Source of the DNA: Planctomycetota bacterium
GTDB lineage: Bacteria; Planctomycetota; UBA8742; UBA2392
DNA length: 64,000 bases
Direction of reading: 5' to 3'
Assembly (NCBI GenBank): GCA_020425605.1
Contig: JAGQRH010000001.1
Location: forward strand, 156,650 to 220,649
A model generated the notes under the pieces. The model worked only from the letters and a program-made list of their open reading frames with translations, was not told where the DNA came from and did no database searches. The position numbers and the translations under genes were made by a program. Numbering within the stretch: position 1 is the first letter of the stretch; each line of letters begins with the position of its first letter. This document shows, piece by piece, positions 1 through 8,655 of the stretch.

Positions 1-451
1 GGAATGATACGTTCTGCCTTGGGTCGGCCCCGACCGGAAAGCCGGGCTCCGGCCGTGGGCTCTCGGGGTATTCAAACGCGGCGGGGTCGCGCTTGACGAA
101 GTCGCCGCCCTCGATGATCTCGCCATCAACGCGCACGAGTTCCACGTCGTCTGGAAAGACCGTGCCGATGTCGTTCGCTGCAGGACGTGCGCCGATGCTG
201 CTGTAGGCCGCGAACAGGAACGTCACGGAGATAGCCGCTGATGCCGCACTGGTCCGCGGCATCGGTCGACGTGTGAGCAGGATGGCCACAACACCGCATG
301 CGCTGCCCAGGACGAACAGAATCGTATCGAGCCAAGGCAGTTGGCCGAACAATGCCCCGGCCGTACAGCCGGCAGTCGCGGCCGCACCCACCAGCAGGGC
401 GGGCCGACGAGGTTTGGCCAGAGGTTTATCGGTCGAAGGCATGTGTTGCAT
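1..451 (-). CDS. Membrane protein of unknown function, 3' end missing
   Basis: The frame is open from an ATG at 451 (alternative ATG at 442) to the window edge without a stop, so only the N-terminal 150 residues are present. After a short basic N-terminus there are three hydrophobic stretches, at about residues 18-38, 42-60 and 68-88. The first is small-residue rich with a Cys-Thr-Ala-Gly step. A polar acidic region then follows (about residues 95-150, with EIIEGGDF and several prolines). This suggests three membrane spans and a soluble tail. The coding frame is favoured by its length, its GC-rich third positions and the coherent hydrophobicity; I do not recognise the family. It is divergent from the lipoprotein gene that starts at 549. 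Confidence 0.6.
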   Translation of the reverse strand, partial: MQHMPSTDKPLAKPRRPALLVGAAATAGCTAGALFGQLPWLDTILFVLGSACGVVAILLTRRPMPRTSAASAAISVTFLFAAYSSIGARPAANDIGTVFPDDVELVRVDGEIIEGGDFVKRDPAAFEYPESPRPEPGFPVGADPRQNVSF

Positions 452-548
452 CACTCTAGCTTGAGACGGTCACGGCCGAAAACTTGAACCCCTGGGCCCG
501 GCTGCGGGACTACAGGAGTATCCCCAATTCCCTGAACGGAGAGCCGCC

Positions 549-1193
549 ATGAAGAAGCCGCTGGTATGCCTGTTGAGCCTGCTTGTGTTGTCCGGATGCA
601 TGAGAGCCGGTGGGGGAGCAATCGAGCGCGACGTTGAACCCTCGTATGACGACAGCTTTGTCTCTCGTGACACGGGTGGACCCGCGCAAGTACCCAATCA
701 GGCCAGTTCGGGGCTCGCTACAGAGGCGCCGCTTGAGCGGGCGGACCTGCGCATCGAGCGTTCCGGCTGGATCCGAGTGGACAGTGGTGACGAGATGCAG
801 GCGTCCAAGAAGCTGCGGCGCATGGCCGGCCAGTTTGACGCGACCGTGATGTCATTCAACGACCACGCGGTCAGCTTCAAGATGCCTTCAGCGAAGCTTG
901 AGCTGCTGCTGGAAGCGCTCGAGAAGACCGAGGGCTGGGAAATCGACGAGTTCGATTTCAGCGCGTGGGACCGCACGGGCGAGTACTTCTCAGTGGAAGC
1001 GCGCATTGCTTCGGCCACTGCCGTGAAGGAACGGTTGATGAAGTTGCTGGAATCTGCAGCGACACTCGATGACGTGCTGAAAATCCACAACAAGCTAGAG
1101 GACATCCAGAAGCAACTGGATGGCTTCAATGGGGCGATGCGCGAGATTGGCCTGAAAGCCGGGCGAGTCGAGGTTGCGATCCTGTTCGATTAA
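549..1193 (+). CDS. DUF4349-like lipoprotein
   Basis: A 214 aa protein with a clear lipoprotein signal: basic start, hydrophobic core and lipobox LVLSGC with Cys17. The mature N-terminus is polar and low complexity. The C-terminal half (about 75-214) has the look of DUF4349 proteins: a small alpha/beta part (WIRVDSGDEM, SFKMPSAKLELLLEAL), then a long amphipathic helix pair (ASATAVKERLMKLL, DVLKIHNKLEDIQKQLDGF) that ends in a hydrophobic beta strand. Members are usually envelope-anchored and of unknown role. The start is supported by GGAGAG six bases upstream. A strong hairpin at 1199-1222 follows the stop, so this is probably a single-gene unit. The family assignment rests on pattern only. 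Confidence 0.7.
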   Translation: MKKPLVCLLSLLVLSGCMRAGGGAIERDVEPSYDDSFVSRDTGGPAQVPNQASSGLATEAPLERADLRIERSGWIRVDSGDEMQASKKLRRMAGQFDATVMSFNDHAVSFKMPSAKLELLLEALEKTEGWEIDEFDFSAWDRTGEYFSVEARIASATAVKERLMKLLESAATLDDVLKIHNKLEDIQKQLDGFNGAMREIGLKAGRVEVAILFD

Positions 1194-1198
1194 GCAAA

Positions 1199-1222
1199 CC
1201 GGGCCGCCCTCGGGCGGCCCGG
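1199..1222 (+). terminator. GC-rich hairpin after the DUF4349 gene
   Basis: An 11-bp perfect GC stem (1199-1209 with 1212-1222) begins six bases after the stop codon. There is no clear T-run, so it may work with Rho or in both directions; the minus-strand gene ending at 1241 also runs toward it. Confidence 0.6.
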
Positions 1223-1240
1223 CGTAGTCGATCTGCTGAT

Positions 1241-3001
1241 CTAGCTTGACCAGGTGCGCCAGGTGCCCGGTACGAAGCGCGCCGTAGTGTTGTATGCGCG
1301 CAGGAAGTACGGAGGCATCGTGATGTTCATGCGGTAGTCCCAGTCATAATTGCGGCGATAGAACGTGTTGCCGAAGCCGCCGCCGTAGCTGCCCTGGCAG
1401 ATCAGGCCGCCGCACAGCCACATCTCGCCCAACGGGCCGTAACCTGAAGTGTATCCGTAGTTGCGAGCGGGTGCTGTCTGGTTGATGGCAAGGAAAACGC
1501 CGTCGAGGGAATAGTCACCACCACCGGCGCTGCTGCTCTTGATGTCAGACCAGTCGTGGCCGGGGATCGTCTCACCGCTGAGGTCACCCTGGACGCGGCT
1601 GGCATCGGGAAGCGGGTTCCACCATGTCGGCGTCGGGTGAATTTCTGTCTTCGACATCACACCAAGCATTTCCTTCATGTTCATCGCGTCATCATGCTGC
1701 TTTCCACTGCTTCCATCATTGAAGAACCGGCGCAGGTTCGGGTTGTCGAGCAGGCCCTGGTAGGAAATGCAATCCTTGATGATGATGCGGTGGTCGCAGA
1801 CCAGCGTGACGCGGCTGTCATCAATCACGCCACTGATCAGCAGCACTGGGCTGTAGCCTGCTGAAACGCCGTATCCACCCTGGTTGTAAAAGATGTTTGA
1901 GTCGCTGCCGGAGATGCTGTTGCTACCGTACTGCTGCGTGAAGCCGTTGGTGGCGCTTCCGCCGGAGACGCTGTCGTTGAAGTAAGGGCTGCCGGTAAGC
2001 GGCCCACCGGTCACGCCGGAGGCCGGGCCGCTCTGAACATAGATCACGCCCTCGTCGGGGATGTTGACCGTTTCTGAAACCCACTCGTAGTCACCGTTCA
2101 CGAGGCGAGGATTTGTGGAAGAATTGTTGCTGTAGTCAATGGTGCCGTTGGTCGGGTCGACCCAACTGCTGGATGTGTTGTCCACCGAGCCGGCGCTGGA
2201 AGGAATGGTGCCGTTGCCGGCTGTGGATGTCTTGCGGCGAACGTACCAACGGGTGAATGTTGTTCCGTTGAAGATGATCTGCATCGTGTTTTCGCCGTAC
2301 ACGTAGCCCGTGGTCTCAGCAACCGTCTTCATGTAGTCCCATTCCGTAAGATCGGTCGGGAAGGGGATGGGCGAGACTGTGATCGGGGCTTGGTTGACGA
2401 ACGGGTATTCGGGGTCTGTGGGGCTTGAGTACGTGCCGTAGACGGTACCCGTCAGCTCCGTGCGGCCATAAAGGCGGATGCCGGTATAGGGCACATCAAG
2501 GCTGCCGTTGGCGTAATAGTTGCCGACCAGCTTGTAGTTGGCGCCGAATGTGCCGCCTGCCGCGAAAACAGAGTAGTCGCTGAAACTCGCAACGCGAATC
2601 GTGTACTCCACAACGCGTGTCCGGCCCGAGGCTGTTGCTGAGGCCCGGACGCGTGCACGTGGCACTGAATTGCTGGGGTTGCGCAAAGCCGTGACGACGA
2701 CGTCCTGGCCGTTGACGACCACCGTGCCCACGCTCGTCCAAGTTGTATCACTGACCCAGGACCAGTCGTCCTGTACTCCCTTGATCAGGGTGAATCGGCC
2801 GCGAACGGACTCGATGCCGCCCTCGGCCGCGATCAGCAATCGTACATCAATGCCGTTGCGCACGGTCTTGATGCGCTGAATCGTGGACATCGAGAGGATG
2901 CAGGTTCCCGCAACGGTAACCATGACAAAGAACAACATCGCCGCCGCGAGGATACCGCCCCGACGCAGGTGCCGACGATTTCTGTAATGTGCCGTCATCA
3001 T
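1241..3001 (-). CDS. Large PilX-like prepilin/secreted protein, copy 1
   Basis: Begins at ATG 3001, with GGAGG six bases upstream; the frame stays open 10 codons further but without a ribosome site. The product is about 586 aa. A basic stretch with RRGG precedes a 20-residue hydrophobic helix (AAAMLFFVMVTVAGTC) and the SMSTIQRI extension. This is the layout of PilX/GspK-type minor pilins, in which a type III leader peptide is cleaved before the helix. The rest (about 60-586) is beta-rich, Ser/Gly/Asn/Tyr rich, and has VRGRFTLI shortly after the helix. It is clearly paralogous to the gene at 3372-5207: the helix region is almost identical and both end in FVPGTWRTW or FVPGSWRTW. Export through a type IV pilus or type II secretion machine is inferred; no assembly genes lie in the window. 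Confidence 0.75.
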   Translation of the reverse strand: MMTAHYRNRRHLRRGGILAAAMLFFVMVTVAGTCILSMSTIQRIKTVRNGIDVRLLIAAEGGIESVRGRFTLIKGVQDDWSWVSDTTWTSVGTVVVNGQDVVVTALRNPSNSVPRARVRASATASGRTRVVEYTIRVASFSDYSVFAAGGTFGANYKLVGNYYANGSLDVPYTGIRLYGRTELTGTVYGTYSSPTDPEYPFVNQAPITVSPIPFPTDLTEWDYMKTVAETTGYVYGENTMQIIFNGTTFTRWYVRRKTSTAGNGTIPSSAGSVDNTSSSWVDPTNGTIDYSNNSSTNPRLVNGDYEWVSETVNIPDEGVIYVQSGPASGVTGGPLTGSPYFNDSVSGGSATNGFTQQYGSNSISGSDSNIFYNQGGYGVSAGYSPVLLISGVIDDSRVTLVCDHRIIIKDCISYQGLLDNPNLRRFFNDGSSGKQHDDAMNMKEMLGVMSKTEIHPTPTWWNPLPDASRVQGDLSGETIPGHDWSDIKSSSAGGGDYSLDGVFLAINQTAPARNYGYTSGYGPLGEMWLCGGLICQGSYGGGFGNTFYRRNYDWDYRMNITMPPYFLRAYNTTARFVPGTWRTWSS

Positions 3002-3032
3002 GGCCTCCAGTTTTCGTACATGAGTTGGCATG

Positions 3033-3062
3033 AATATGACACGGACTAGGCCGATGTGTCAA
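3033..3062 (-). promoter_or_regulatory. Candidate sigma70-type promoter for the copy-1 prepilin
   Basis: On the minus strand a perfect -35 TTGACA (3057-3062) is separated by 18 bases from CATATT (3033-3038, 4 of 6 matches). Transcription would start about 25 bases before the GGAGG-preceded ATG at 3001. Confidence 0.5.
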
Positions 3063-3371
3063 ATAAAAGCTTATGTTTTGTCATGAAATTCGTCGGGGGA
3101 ATCTTTCGAACCGGCTGCAAAGGCCCAATTCTAAGCTCGGACTAAGTAATTCAGCCTGGCTAAAATGCTAAGTAGATATAACTCGTTCGGCTGAAGCGTG
3201 GCCTGAACCCTGACCATCTTCGCGGTAAGGGTCGCCAAGTCGAACTTGTATGGCATGGCTGAGCGCTTGGTGGCCCTGGATTGCTTGCTCCGCCGAGGGC
3301 TGTGGCCACAAATGTGGCAGGCCGCAGGGCGGAAGCACCTGCGGCCTGGATGAATTGCGTCGCGGCCGGGC
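3063..3371. other. Intergenic region between the two prepilin paralogues
   Basis: About 310 bases between the stop of the copy-2 prepilin and the promoter of copy 1. It contains the hairpin at 3318-3348 and an AT-richer segment near 3160-3185. A minus-strand 41-codon frame (MPYKFDLATL..., start 3256) is open but has no ribosome site. I see no convincing gene here. Confidence 0.5.
3318..3348 (-). terminator. Hairpin after copy-2 prepilin
   Basis: An 11-bp perfect inverted repeat (3318-3328 with 3338-3348, 9-base loop) lies 24 bases beyond the minus-strand stop at 3372. Only a short T-rich stretch follows on the minus strand. It separates the two prepilin genes transcriptionally. Confidence 0.55.
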
Positions 3372-5207
3372 CTATCCGGTCCAAGTCCGCCAGGAGCCCG
3401 GAACAAACGTTGCCGAGACGTTGTATGAGCTCAGGAAGAACGGTGGCGTCGTTTCCTGCATACGCCAGTCCCAGTCGTAATGCACGTAGGACCAGCAATT
3501 TTCCGTGTAGTAGGTCGTGTACAGCGAAATCAGGCCGCCTGCGAACCACACTTCCTGAGTAGGCGGTGACGAGTGGTAGTAGTTGTCACCACAGGAATGC
3601 GTGCCGAGGAACACGCCGTCGAGACAGTTTTGCGACGCCAGGTGGCCAGTGTCGCCTGCGATATTGGTGACCGTCCAGGCCGAGGGCAGCAGGTTCCAGT
3701 AGCGGTAGGCCATGTTGATGTCGCCGCCGCCAAGGTACGTGCCGGATTTCGACGCCTGGTTCGACCACCGCTCGCGCGAGATTACGCCCAGCATTTCCGG
3801 GACATCCAATGCAGCCGAACTGGTCTTGTTGGCCTCACGACGCAGGCTAGGGTCATTCGCGTAGGAGTTGTAGATGATGTTGTCGCGGACCACGACATTC
3901 ACACCGTCGCCGCAGATCGTGACGCGGCGGTCGGTCAGATAGCCGCTAAGCAACAGCACTGGCGTACGGCCAGAGTCACTTCGGCTTGTCGGAGTGTTGC
4001 GCTGCAAGTCGCCGTGATTGATTCCGCGTTGCGTGTAGCGGTTCGGGTAGGTGCCCGGCAGGTCCGTGTCGTCATTCGAGCCGTCAGCGGCCGGCGAGCC
4101 TAGCTTTTCATAAATCACGCCGTTGTTAGGGATGTCCAGCGTTTCCCACGCCAGCTGGTACCATGTGTTCGAAACGTCCGACGTTGCGGTGCCCGCAGTT
4201 GCTGCATTGTTCCACGCCTGCGGGGCACCCTTGATGTTCAGTCCGCCGCGGTAGAAGCCATCGGAGCCGTTGCCAAGCCCGCCGGTATCGCACCAGCCGC
4301 TTCCGGCCGAGACCTGGCTGCCCGGCACCAGTCCATAGCTGCCGCCTCCCGGGTAGCCGGTCGGCGCCGAAGTACTGCCCGCAGCTTGCCAGCTGGGAGG
4401 AATTTCACCGGCTGTGCCACTGGAGTTGCGACGCACGTAGATTCGCCGGTACTGCGTGCCCATCAGCTGGATCTCGAGCGTGTTTTCGTAGTACACGTGA
4501 TCGCTGGACAGGTACGGCGGTTTGGCGCCGTTCTCGATCGCGGTGTAATTCGCGACGTCATCCGGCATCGTTATGGCAGGAACTCCCTGAAGGCTGCCCT
4601 TTAGGTAGGTGTAGCTGTCAGGATCCGAGTTCCCGCTCTTGGTGAAGCTGCCGGAGGTCCATGCGTTGCCGAAGAACTGGGTCCCGGTGGCGCCGAAGTT
4701 ACAGCTGCCCACCGAGTAGAAGTTGCCGACGCACTTGAAGTAGCCCCAGTTGCTGGCACTGGCTTCGCCGATGAATACCGCATAGTCGCTGAATGCCGCA
4801 ACCTTTATGGTCTCTTCGACATAACGGGTCTTGCCCGAAGCCGTCGCGTAGCCACGAATCCGCGCACGAGGAACTGATGGGTCCGTGAAGCGCAGCGCCT
4901 GCACCTGAACGGAAATGCCGTTTACGGCGACGGTGTCGACGTCAGTCCAGCTCGTGTCACTGAGCCAGTTCCAGTTTTCCTGCACGCCCGCCACCAGCGT
5001 GAATCGACCGCGAACGGTCTCAACACCGGCTTCGCACGCCATCATCAGGCGCACGTCGATACCGTTGCGCACCGTTCGGATACGCTGGATCGTGGACATC
5101 GAAAGTATGCAGGTTCCGGCGACGGTGACCATCACGAAGAACAACATGGCGGCAGCGAGAATGCCTCCACGCCGAGCCGCACGGACAGGGTTGATGGGTC
5201 TTCTCAT
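3372..5207 (-). CDS. Large PilX-like prepilin/secreted protein, copy 2
   Basis: A 611 aa paralogue of the product of 1241-3001. After the basic N-terminus (RRPINPVRAARRGG) it shares an almost unchanged membrane helix and downstream segment with copy 1 (ILAAAMLFFVMVTVAGTC, then SMSTIQRIRTVRNGIDVRL), then GVETVRGRFTLV. The body is beta-rich with many Gly, Ser, Asn, Tyr and Trp and diverges strongly from copy 1, though both keep a DYAVF/DYSVF step, PRARIRG/PRARVRA, LLLSG/LLISG, a DGVFL strand and a C-terminal FVPGSWRTW. This is typical of surface-exposed minor pilins with a conserved export stalk and a variable head. The start at 5207 is the only Met before the basic leader; its Shine-Dalgarno is poor. 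No catalytic motif is seen. Confidence 0.75.
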   Translation of the reverse strand: MRRPINPVRAARRGGILAAAMLFFVMVTVAGTCILSMSTIQRIRTVRNGIDVRLMMACEAGVETVRGRFTLVAGVQENWNWLSDTSWTDVDTVAVNGISVQVQALRFTDPSVPRARIRGYATASGKTRYVEETIKVAAFSDYAVFIGEASASNWGYFKCVGNFYSVGSCNFGATGTQFFGNAWTSGSFTKSGNSDPDSYTYLKGSLQGVPAITMPDDVANYTAIENGAKPPYLSSDHVYYENTLEIQLMGTQYRRIYVRRNSSGTAGEIPPSWQAAGSTSAPTGYPGGGSYGLVPGSQVSAGSGWCDTGGLGNGSDGFYRGGLNIKGAPQAWNNAATAGTATSDVSNTWYQLAWETLDIPNNGVIYEKLGSPAADGSNDDTDLPGTYPNRYTQRGINHGDLQRNTPTSRSDSGRTPVLLLSGYLTDRRVTICGDGVNVVVRDNIIYNSYANDPSLRREANKTSSAALDVPEMLGVISRERWSNQASKSGTYLGGGDINMAYRYWNLLPSAWTVTNIAGDTGHLASQNCLDGVFLGTHSCGDNYYHSSPPTQEVWFAGGLISLYTTYYTENCWSYVHYDWDWRMQETTPPFFLSSYNVSATFVPGSWRTWTG

Positions 5208-5493
5208 GGCGGATGCCCGACTTTCCTGATTGGGTTCAACTTATGTCTTCATATATATACACACGACATGACACAATGAAATAAAAAAGTGCAAAATCAT
5301 TCACCTCTGGGCCGTTATCGAACGCCCAAAGCACACTTAAGTGCGTAAACGCACGAAAACTTGGCCCAAATGTATGCTCGATTCAAAAGGAGTCGTCACA
5401 ACATCTGTCGGGTTCGCGCGTTCCAATCCTGGTGCCGGTTGTGGGCGGGCGGGCTTACCATAAGATGCCGTTCCAATCCTGATTCTCGTACAG
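5208..5493. other. Divergent intergenic region with AT-rich block and direct repeat
   Basis: This 286-base gap separates the minus-strand prepilin from the plus-strand sigma factor. A conspicuously AT-rich block (about 5235-5305, with alternating TATATATA at 5251-5258) lies upstream of the prepilin and probably holds its promoter. Closer to the sigma gene a 13-base direct repeat, CGTTCCAATCCTG, occurs at 5419-5431 and 5469-5481, exactly 50 bases apart. Confidence 0.5.
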
Positions 5494-6186
5494 GTGCTGC
5501 TGGTGGCCAGACGTGCTGCTCCGCAACAGACCGAAAAGCTGCCGTCTCCGACGGCCCGCCACGCCACGGCTGCGGAGTTGAAGTCCATTGAATCGAAGGA
5601 TCCCCAAGAGCGCAGTGACTTCGACCTGCTGAAGCTCTACGTGAAGAAACAGAGTGCCGACGCTTTCGAAACACTCGTTACGCGCCACCGCCGGCAGGTC
5701 TACAACTTCATCTACAAGATGGTCGGAAAGGCTGAGGCGGCCGAAGACATCTTCCAGGAAACTTTCCTGCGGGTGATCAAGAACGCCCACACTTACACGC
5801 CGCGGGCCAAGTTCACGACCTGGTGTCTGCAGATCGCCCGCAATCTCAGCCTGGACTACTTCAAGCGCGAAGGCCTTCGCCAGCACGTCAGCATTGATGC
5901 GTCGCCCGGCGGCGATGATGAACGCTCGATCGCCGGCATGCTTCAGGGATCGGATCCGCAGAGCTCAGAGATTCTGGTTTCCCGCGAACTGGTTGACGAA
6001 GTCCGGGAAGCGGTCACCCAGCTGCCGGACAACCAGCGGGAAGCTCTGATTCTGCGCATGTACGACGACATGCCCTATGCAGAGATCGCCGACGTGCTCG
6101 GCAGTCCCGAAGGCACGGTCAAGTACTGGGTCCATGAGGCCATCAATTCACTCGCCCGATACCTGGAACGAAGGGGTTTGAAGTAG
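5494..6186 (+). CDS. RNA polymerase ECF-type sigma factor
   Basis: A 230 aa sigma-70 family factor of the RpoE/ECF type. Region 2 is clear at about residues 45-115 (DAFETLVTRHRRQVYNFIYK, AEDIFQETFLRV, FTTWCLQIARNLSLDYFK) and region 4 at about 165-225 (LPDNQREALILR, MPYAEIADVLGSPEGTVKYWV). The linker of about 45 residues and a 40-residue polar N-terminal extension are longer than in minimal ECFs. The frame opens with GTG at 5494 and there is no downstream Met before region 2, so the exact start is uncertain. It is followed after 43 bases by a membrane FecR-type protein that probably controls it, and it is divergent from the prepilin gene at 5207. Confidence 0.93.
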   Translation: MLLVARRAAPQQTEKLPSPTARHATAAELKSIESKDPQERSDFDLLKLYVKKQSADAFETLVTRHRRQVYNFIYKMVGKAEAAEDIFQETFLRVIKNAHTYTPRAKFTTWCLQIARNLSLDYFKREGLRQHVSIDASPGGDDERSIAGMLQGSDPQSSEILVSRELVDEVREAVTQLPDNQREALILRMYDDMPYAEIADVLGSPEGTVKYWVHEAINSLARYLERRGLK

Positions 6187-6229
6187 CCAACGAAAGCGCC
6201 AGCCGGACGTTTCATTGCCGGAGACAGAT

Positions 6230-7666
6230 ATGGACGACACACGTCAAAAACTGATTGCCTGGATGATCGGCGACCTCTCACCTGAGGAGTCCCGGCCATT
6301 TGAGGCAAGCCTCGCGGCCGACGCAGACCTTCAGCGCCAGCGCAACCAGCTTGAGCGCACGTTGACCGTCGTGCGAGCCGTTCCGTCTGAAGACGTGAGC
6401 GACAAGGCCTTTGCGCGTCTGATGGCTGCGGCGGCTCATGTTGAGCCTGAAAGCGCCGATCCCGCCGAGGCAGAAATGTTCGCGGTGGACGAGACACCGG
6501 ACAATGTAATCCGCATCAATTTCCTGCTGCGCACGGTTATGCCGCGTGTGGCCGCCGTTGCCGTAATTGTGTTTATCTTCGGGCTTGGGGTCTGGATCAC
6601 TCCTGGCAGCCTCAAGCCGACCGTAGCGGGCGTCTATGATGACCATGGCATGGCCATGGTGGTCGACGGCGACCTGGTTGAATCCCGCGTAGGTGAGCCC
6701 CGCCGCTTGACCTTCCCCACGGGCGAAGTGCTGCTGGACGGCGCATCGGCAGTGCGGGTGCATGCAACAGGCCCGTTCTCTGCGCCATCGTTTGAAGTTG
6801 AGCGCGGCCGTGTGGTCGTGACGGCCTCGGCCACACCCGTCAGTCTGAACGTCGGTGGCCGCAGCGTTCAGCTTGGCAAGGGCAGCATGCTTTCGGTCGA
6901 CTATGACCATGCCTACGCGAACATTGCTGAAGATGGCTCGATCGTCGAAGTCCAGCGCATGCCGATCGGTGAAGTGGCTGCACTGGCCGAGAAGGCCTAC
7001 AACGTCAAGCTTTACGCAGGCGGCGTGCCGGAAAGCGTGCGCAACACCCGCGTCAGCTTCTACGGAAGCAACCTGAACGCGGAAGCATTTATCGACAGTT
7101 TCGTCGAGGCTGCCTCGCGCTTCGGCGTCACCATCGACGAAACCCGTCGCTACCTGAGCTATGAATCGCGCAGCGGCCGTGTAGAGCCGAACGAAGAGTG
7201 GAAGCTCGACATCGCCGTGCTGCAGGGTGCAGCGAGTGTGAGCGAAGAAGGCTATATCCTGCCGCTTGGCGGTAAGGGCCTGCCCAACTTCGTTTCATAC
7301 AACGCCTCTGAAGCCGGGCATGCGGACCTGCGCGGCCTGGGCAATGACGATCTCAATCGCCAGGTGGTCTGGGCGGCAGGCGCCACTGGTGCAACTAGTG
7401 GTGCATTGGGCGAGCGTCTTCGCGATGTGAAGCCAAGTGCCGAGCCTCTGCCAAACGGCAGCGTGATCCATACCGATTCGCTGGTACTCAATGGCGATGG
7501 CGGCAAGCGGATCTTCAAGCTTGGCGGGCCGGACTTTGACTTCCCGCTCGCGGGCGGTCGTCGCGGTCGCCTGGTGCAGCTGACGAACAGCGGCGCGGTT
7601 TTTGAGATCCAGGGCGAGATCGTGCGCGAGTTCGTTCCCTTCGGCCAGCCTGACAACAAGGAATAG
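6230..7666 (+). CDS. FecR-domain membrane protein, probable anti-sigma/sigma regulator
   Basis: A 478 aa protein starting at ATG 6230 behind GGAGA; an in-frame TTG at 6215 lacks support. The N-terminal 90 residues resemble an anti-sigma helical bundle (RQKLIAWMIGDLSPEES, then a long helix) but lack the HxxxCxxC zinc motif. One membrane span lies at about 100-120 (VAAVAVIVFIFGLGVW). A FecR-like beta domain follows at about 140-230 (LTFPTGEVLLDGASAVRV, FEVERGRVVV, GKGSML), then a secretin/TonB-short-N-like part (about 240-300: VQRMPIGEVAALAEKAYNVKL). The order cytoplasmic sigma-binding part, span, sensor fits control of the ECF sigma encoded 43 bases upstream. A hairpin terminator at 7681 closes the two-gene operon. 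Confidence 0.82.
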   Translation: MDDTRQKLIAWMIGDLSPEESRPFEASLAADADLQRQRNQLERTLTVVRAVPSEDVSDKAFARLMAAAAHVEPESADPAEAEMFAVDETPDNVIRINFLLRTVMPRVAAVAVIVFIFGLGVWITPGSLKPTVAGVYDDHGMAMVVDGDLVESRVGEPRRLTFPTGEVLLDGASAVRVHATGPFSAPSFEVERGRVVVTASATPVSLNVGGRSVQLGKGSMLSVDYDHAYANIAEDGSIVEVQRMPIGEVAALAEKAYNVKLYAGGVPESVRNTRVSFYGSNLNAEAFIDSFVEAASRFGVTIDETRRYLSYESRSGRVEPNEEWKLDIAVLQGAASVSEEGYILPLGGKGLPNFVSYNASEAGHADLRGLGNDDLNRQVVWAAGATGATSGALGERLRDVKPSAEPLPNGSVIHTDSLVLNGDGGKRIFKLGGPDFDFPLAGGRRGRLVQLTNSGAVFEIQGEIVREFVPFGQPDNKE

Positions 7667-7680
7667 CAGCCCTCCCAAAC

Positions 7681-7708
7681 AAACCGCCCTGCCACGGCAG
7701 GGTGGTTT
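7681..7708 (+). terminator. Intrinsic terminator of the sigma/FecR operon
   Basis: A 13-bp stem (7681-7693 with 7696-7708, one G-T pair) 14 bases after the stop. The AAACC/GGTTT ends give A- and T-tracts, so it could act in both directions. Confidence 0.75.
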
Positions 7709-7767
7709 GCATTTGCGTCCTTCACACCAGGGCTGCTTCGCCCGTATGCCGATGCTAGTCTAGGTCC

Positions 7768-8655
7768 ATGGGGATTGTGATTTCCGGGCTCGGGCATAGC
7801 GCGTCGCTGGCAGTGAACATTGCCTCTGTCGGTCGCTGGCGGCTGCTTCGTGCCGAGGAAAAGCAGTTTCCCGACGGAGAAGAGTACGTCCGCCTGCGCG
7901 GCAGTTTGCGCGGTGCTGACCTATACATTGTCAACAGCCTCTACCCACCCAATGACGAGACACTGGCCTGTCTGATTGCGGCTGACGCCGCGCGGTCTCT
8001 GGGCGCGCGCAGGGTCACTCTGATTGCGCCGTACCTCGCATACATGCGGCAGGACAAACGCTTCAGGGCGGGCGAGGCCGTGAGCAGCCGCACTGTGGCG
8101 GGATTGATCAGCGACCGCTTTGACCGGCTCATCACCATCGACCCGCATCTGCACCGCTACAAGTCACTGAGCGAGATTTACAGCATCCCCACACGTGTGC
8201 TTCACGCCGACAAGGCCATCGCTGACTGGATCGGACGCAAGGTCAAGCTGCCCGTGCTGGTCGGCCCCGACAGTGAGAGTCGCCAGTGGGTGAGCCAAGT
8301 TGCGGGGCTGTGCGACGCGCCGTTCGGCGTGATGCGCAAGAAGCGCTTCAGCAGCACGAAAGTAAAGAGCAGCGGTCTCGATGCGAAGCTCGTTCGCGGC
8401 CGAGATGTATTGGTACTGGACGACATCATATCCAGCGGACACACCATGGCCGGCGTCATCGAGCAAGCCCTCAAGCTCGGCGCGGCGACGGCGGCGGGCG
8501 TTGGCGTCCACGGGCTGTTCGTGCCCGGTGCGCGAAAGCTGTTGAAGGGGGCGGGGGCCTCGCGTGTTGTTACCTGCAACACAGTCGCGAACCCGACGGC
8601 GCGCATCGACATTGCCCCGCTGATTGCGAGAGCGATTGGGGAGGACTCCAAATGA
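7768..8655 (+). CDS. prs: Ribose-phosphate pyrophosphokinase (PRPP synthetase)
   Basis: A 295 aa protein with the two-lobed phosphoribosyltransferase-like fold of PRPP synthetases, which convert ribose-5-phosphate and ATP to PRPP. Visible signatures are FPDGEEYVRL near residue 31 (substrate region), YLAYMRQDKRF near 88-98, DPHLHRY near 128-134, and the ribose-phosphate binding loop VLVLDDIISSGHTM at about 212-225. The sequence resembles the short archaeal/class III-like group more than canonical bacterial Prs (about 315 aa), so substrate details could differ. Its TGA overlaps the ATG of the next gene, an AMP-phosphorylase-type enzyme, so the two are translationally coupled and probably act on linked ribose-phosphate pools. 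Confidence 0.88.
   Translation: MGIVISGLGHSASLAVNIASVGRWRLLRAEEKQFPDGEEYVRLRGSLRGADLYIVNSLYPPNDETLACLIAADAARSLGARRVTLIAPYLAYMRQDKRFRAGEAVSSRTVAGLISDRFDRLITIDPHLHRYKSLSEIYSIPTRVLHADKAIADWIGRKVKLPVLVGPDSESRQWVSQVAGLCDAPFGVMRKKRFSSTKVKSSGLDAKLVRGRDVLVLDDIISSGHTMAGVIEQALKLGAATAAGVGVHGLFVPGARKLLKGAGASRVVTCNTVANPTARIDIAPLIARAIGEDSK

Noticed and set aside
3131..3256. 41-codon minus-strand frame between the two prepilin genes (MPYKFDLATL start)
   Set aside because: No ribosome site, no recognisable fold and no homologue-like feature; it lies between a terminator and a promoter and is probably chance.
8286..8651. Upstream extension of the AMP phosphorylase frame inside prs
   Set aside because: It overlaps conserved prs coding sequence in another frame; ATG 8652 gives the normal family length.
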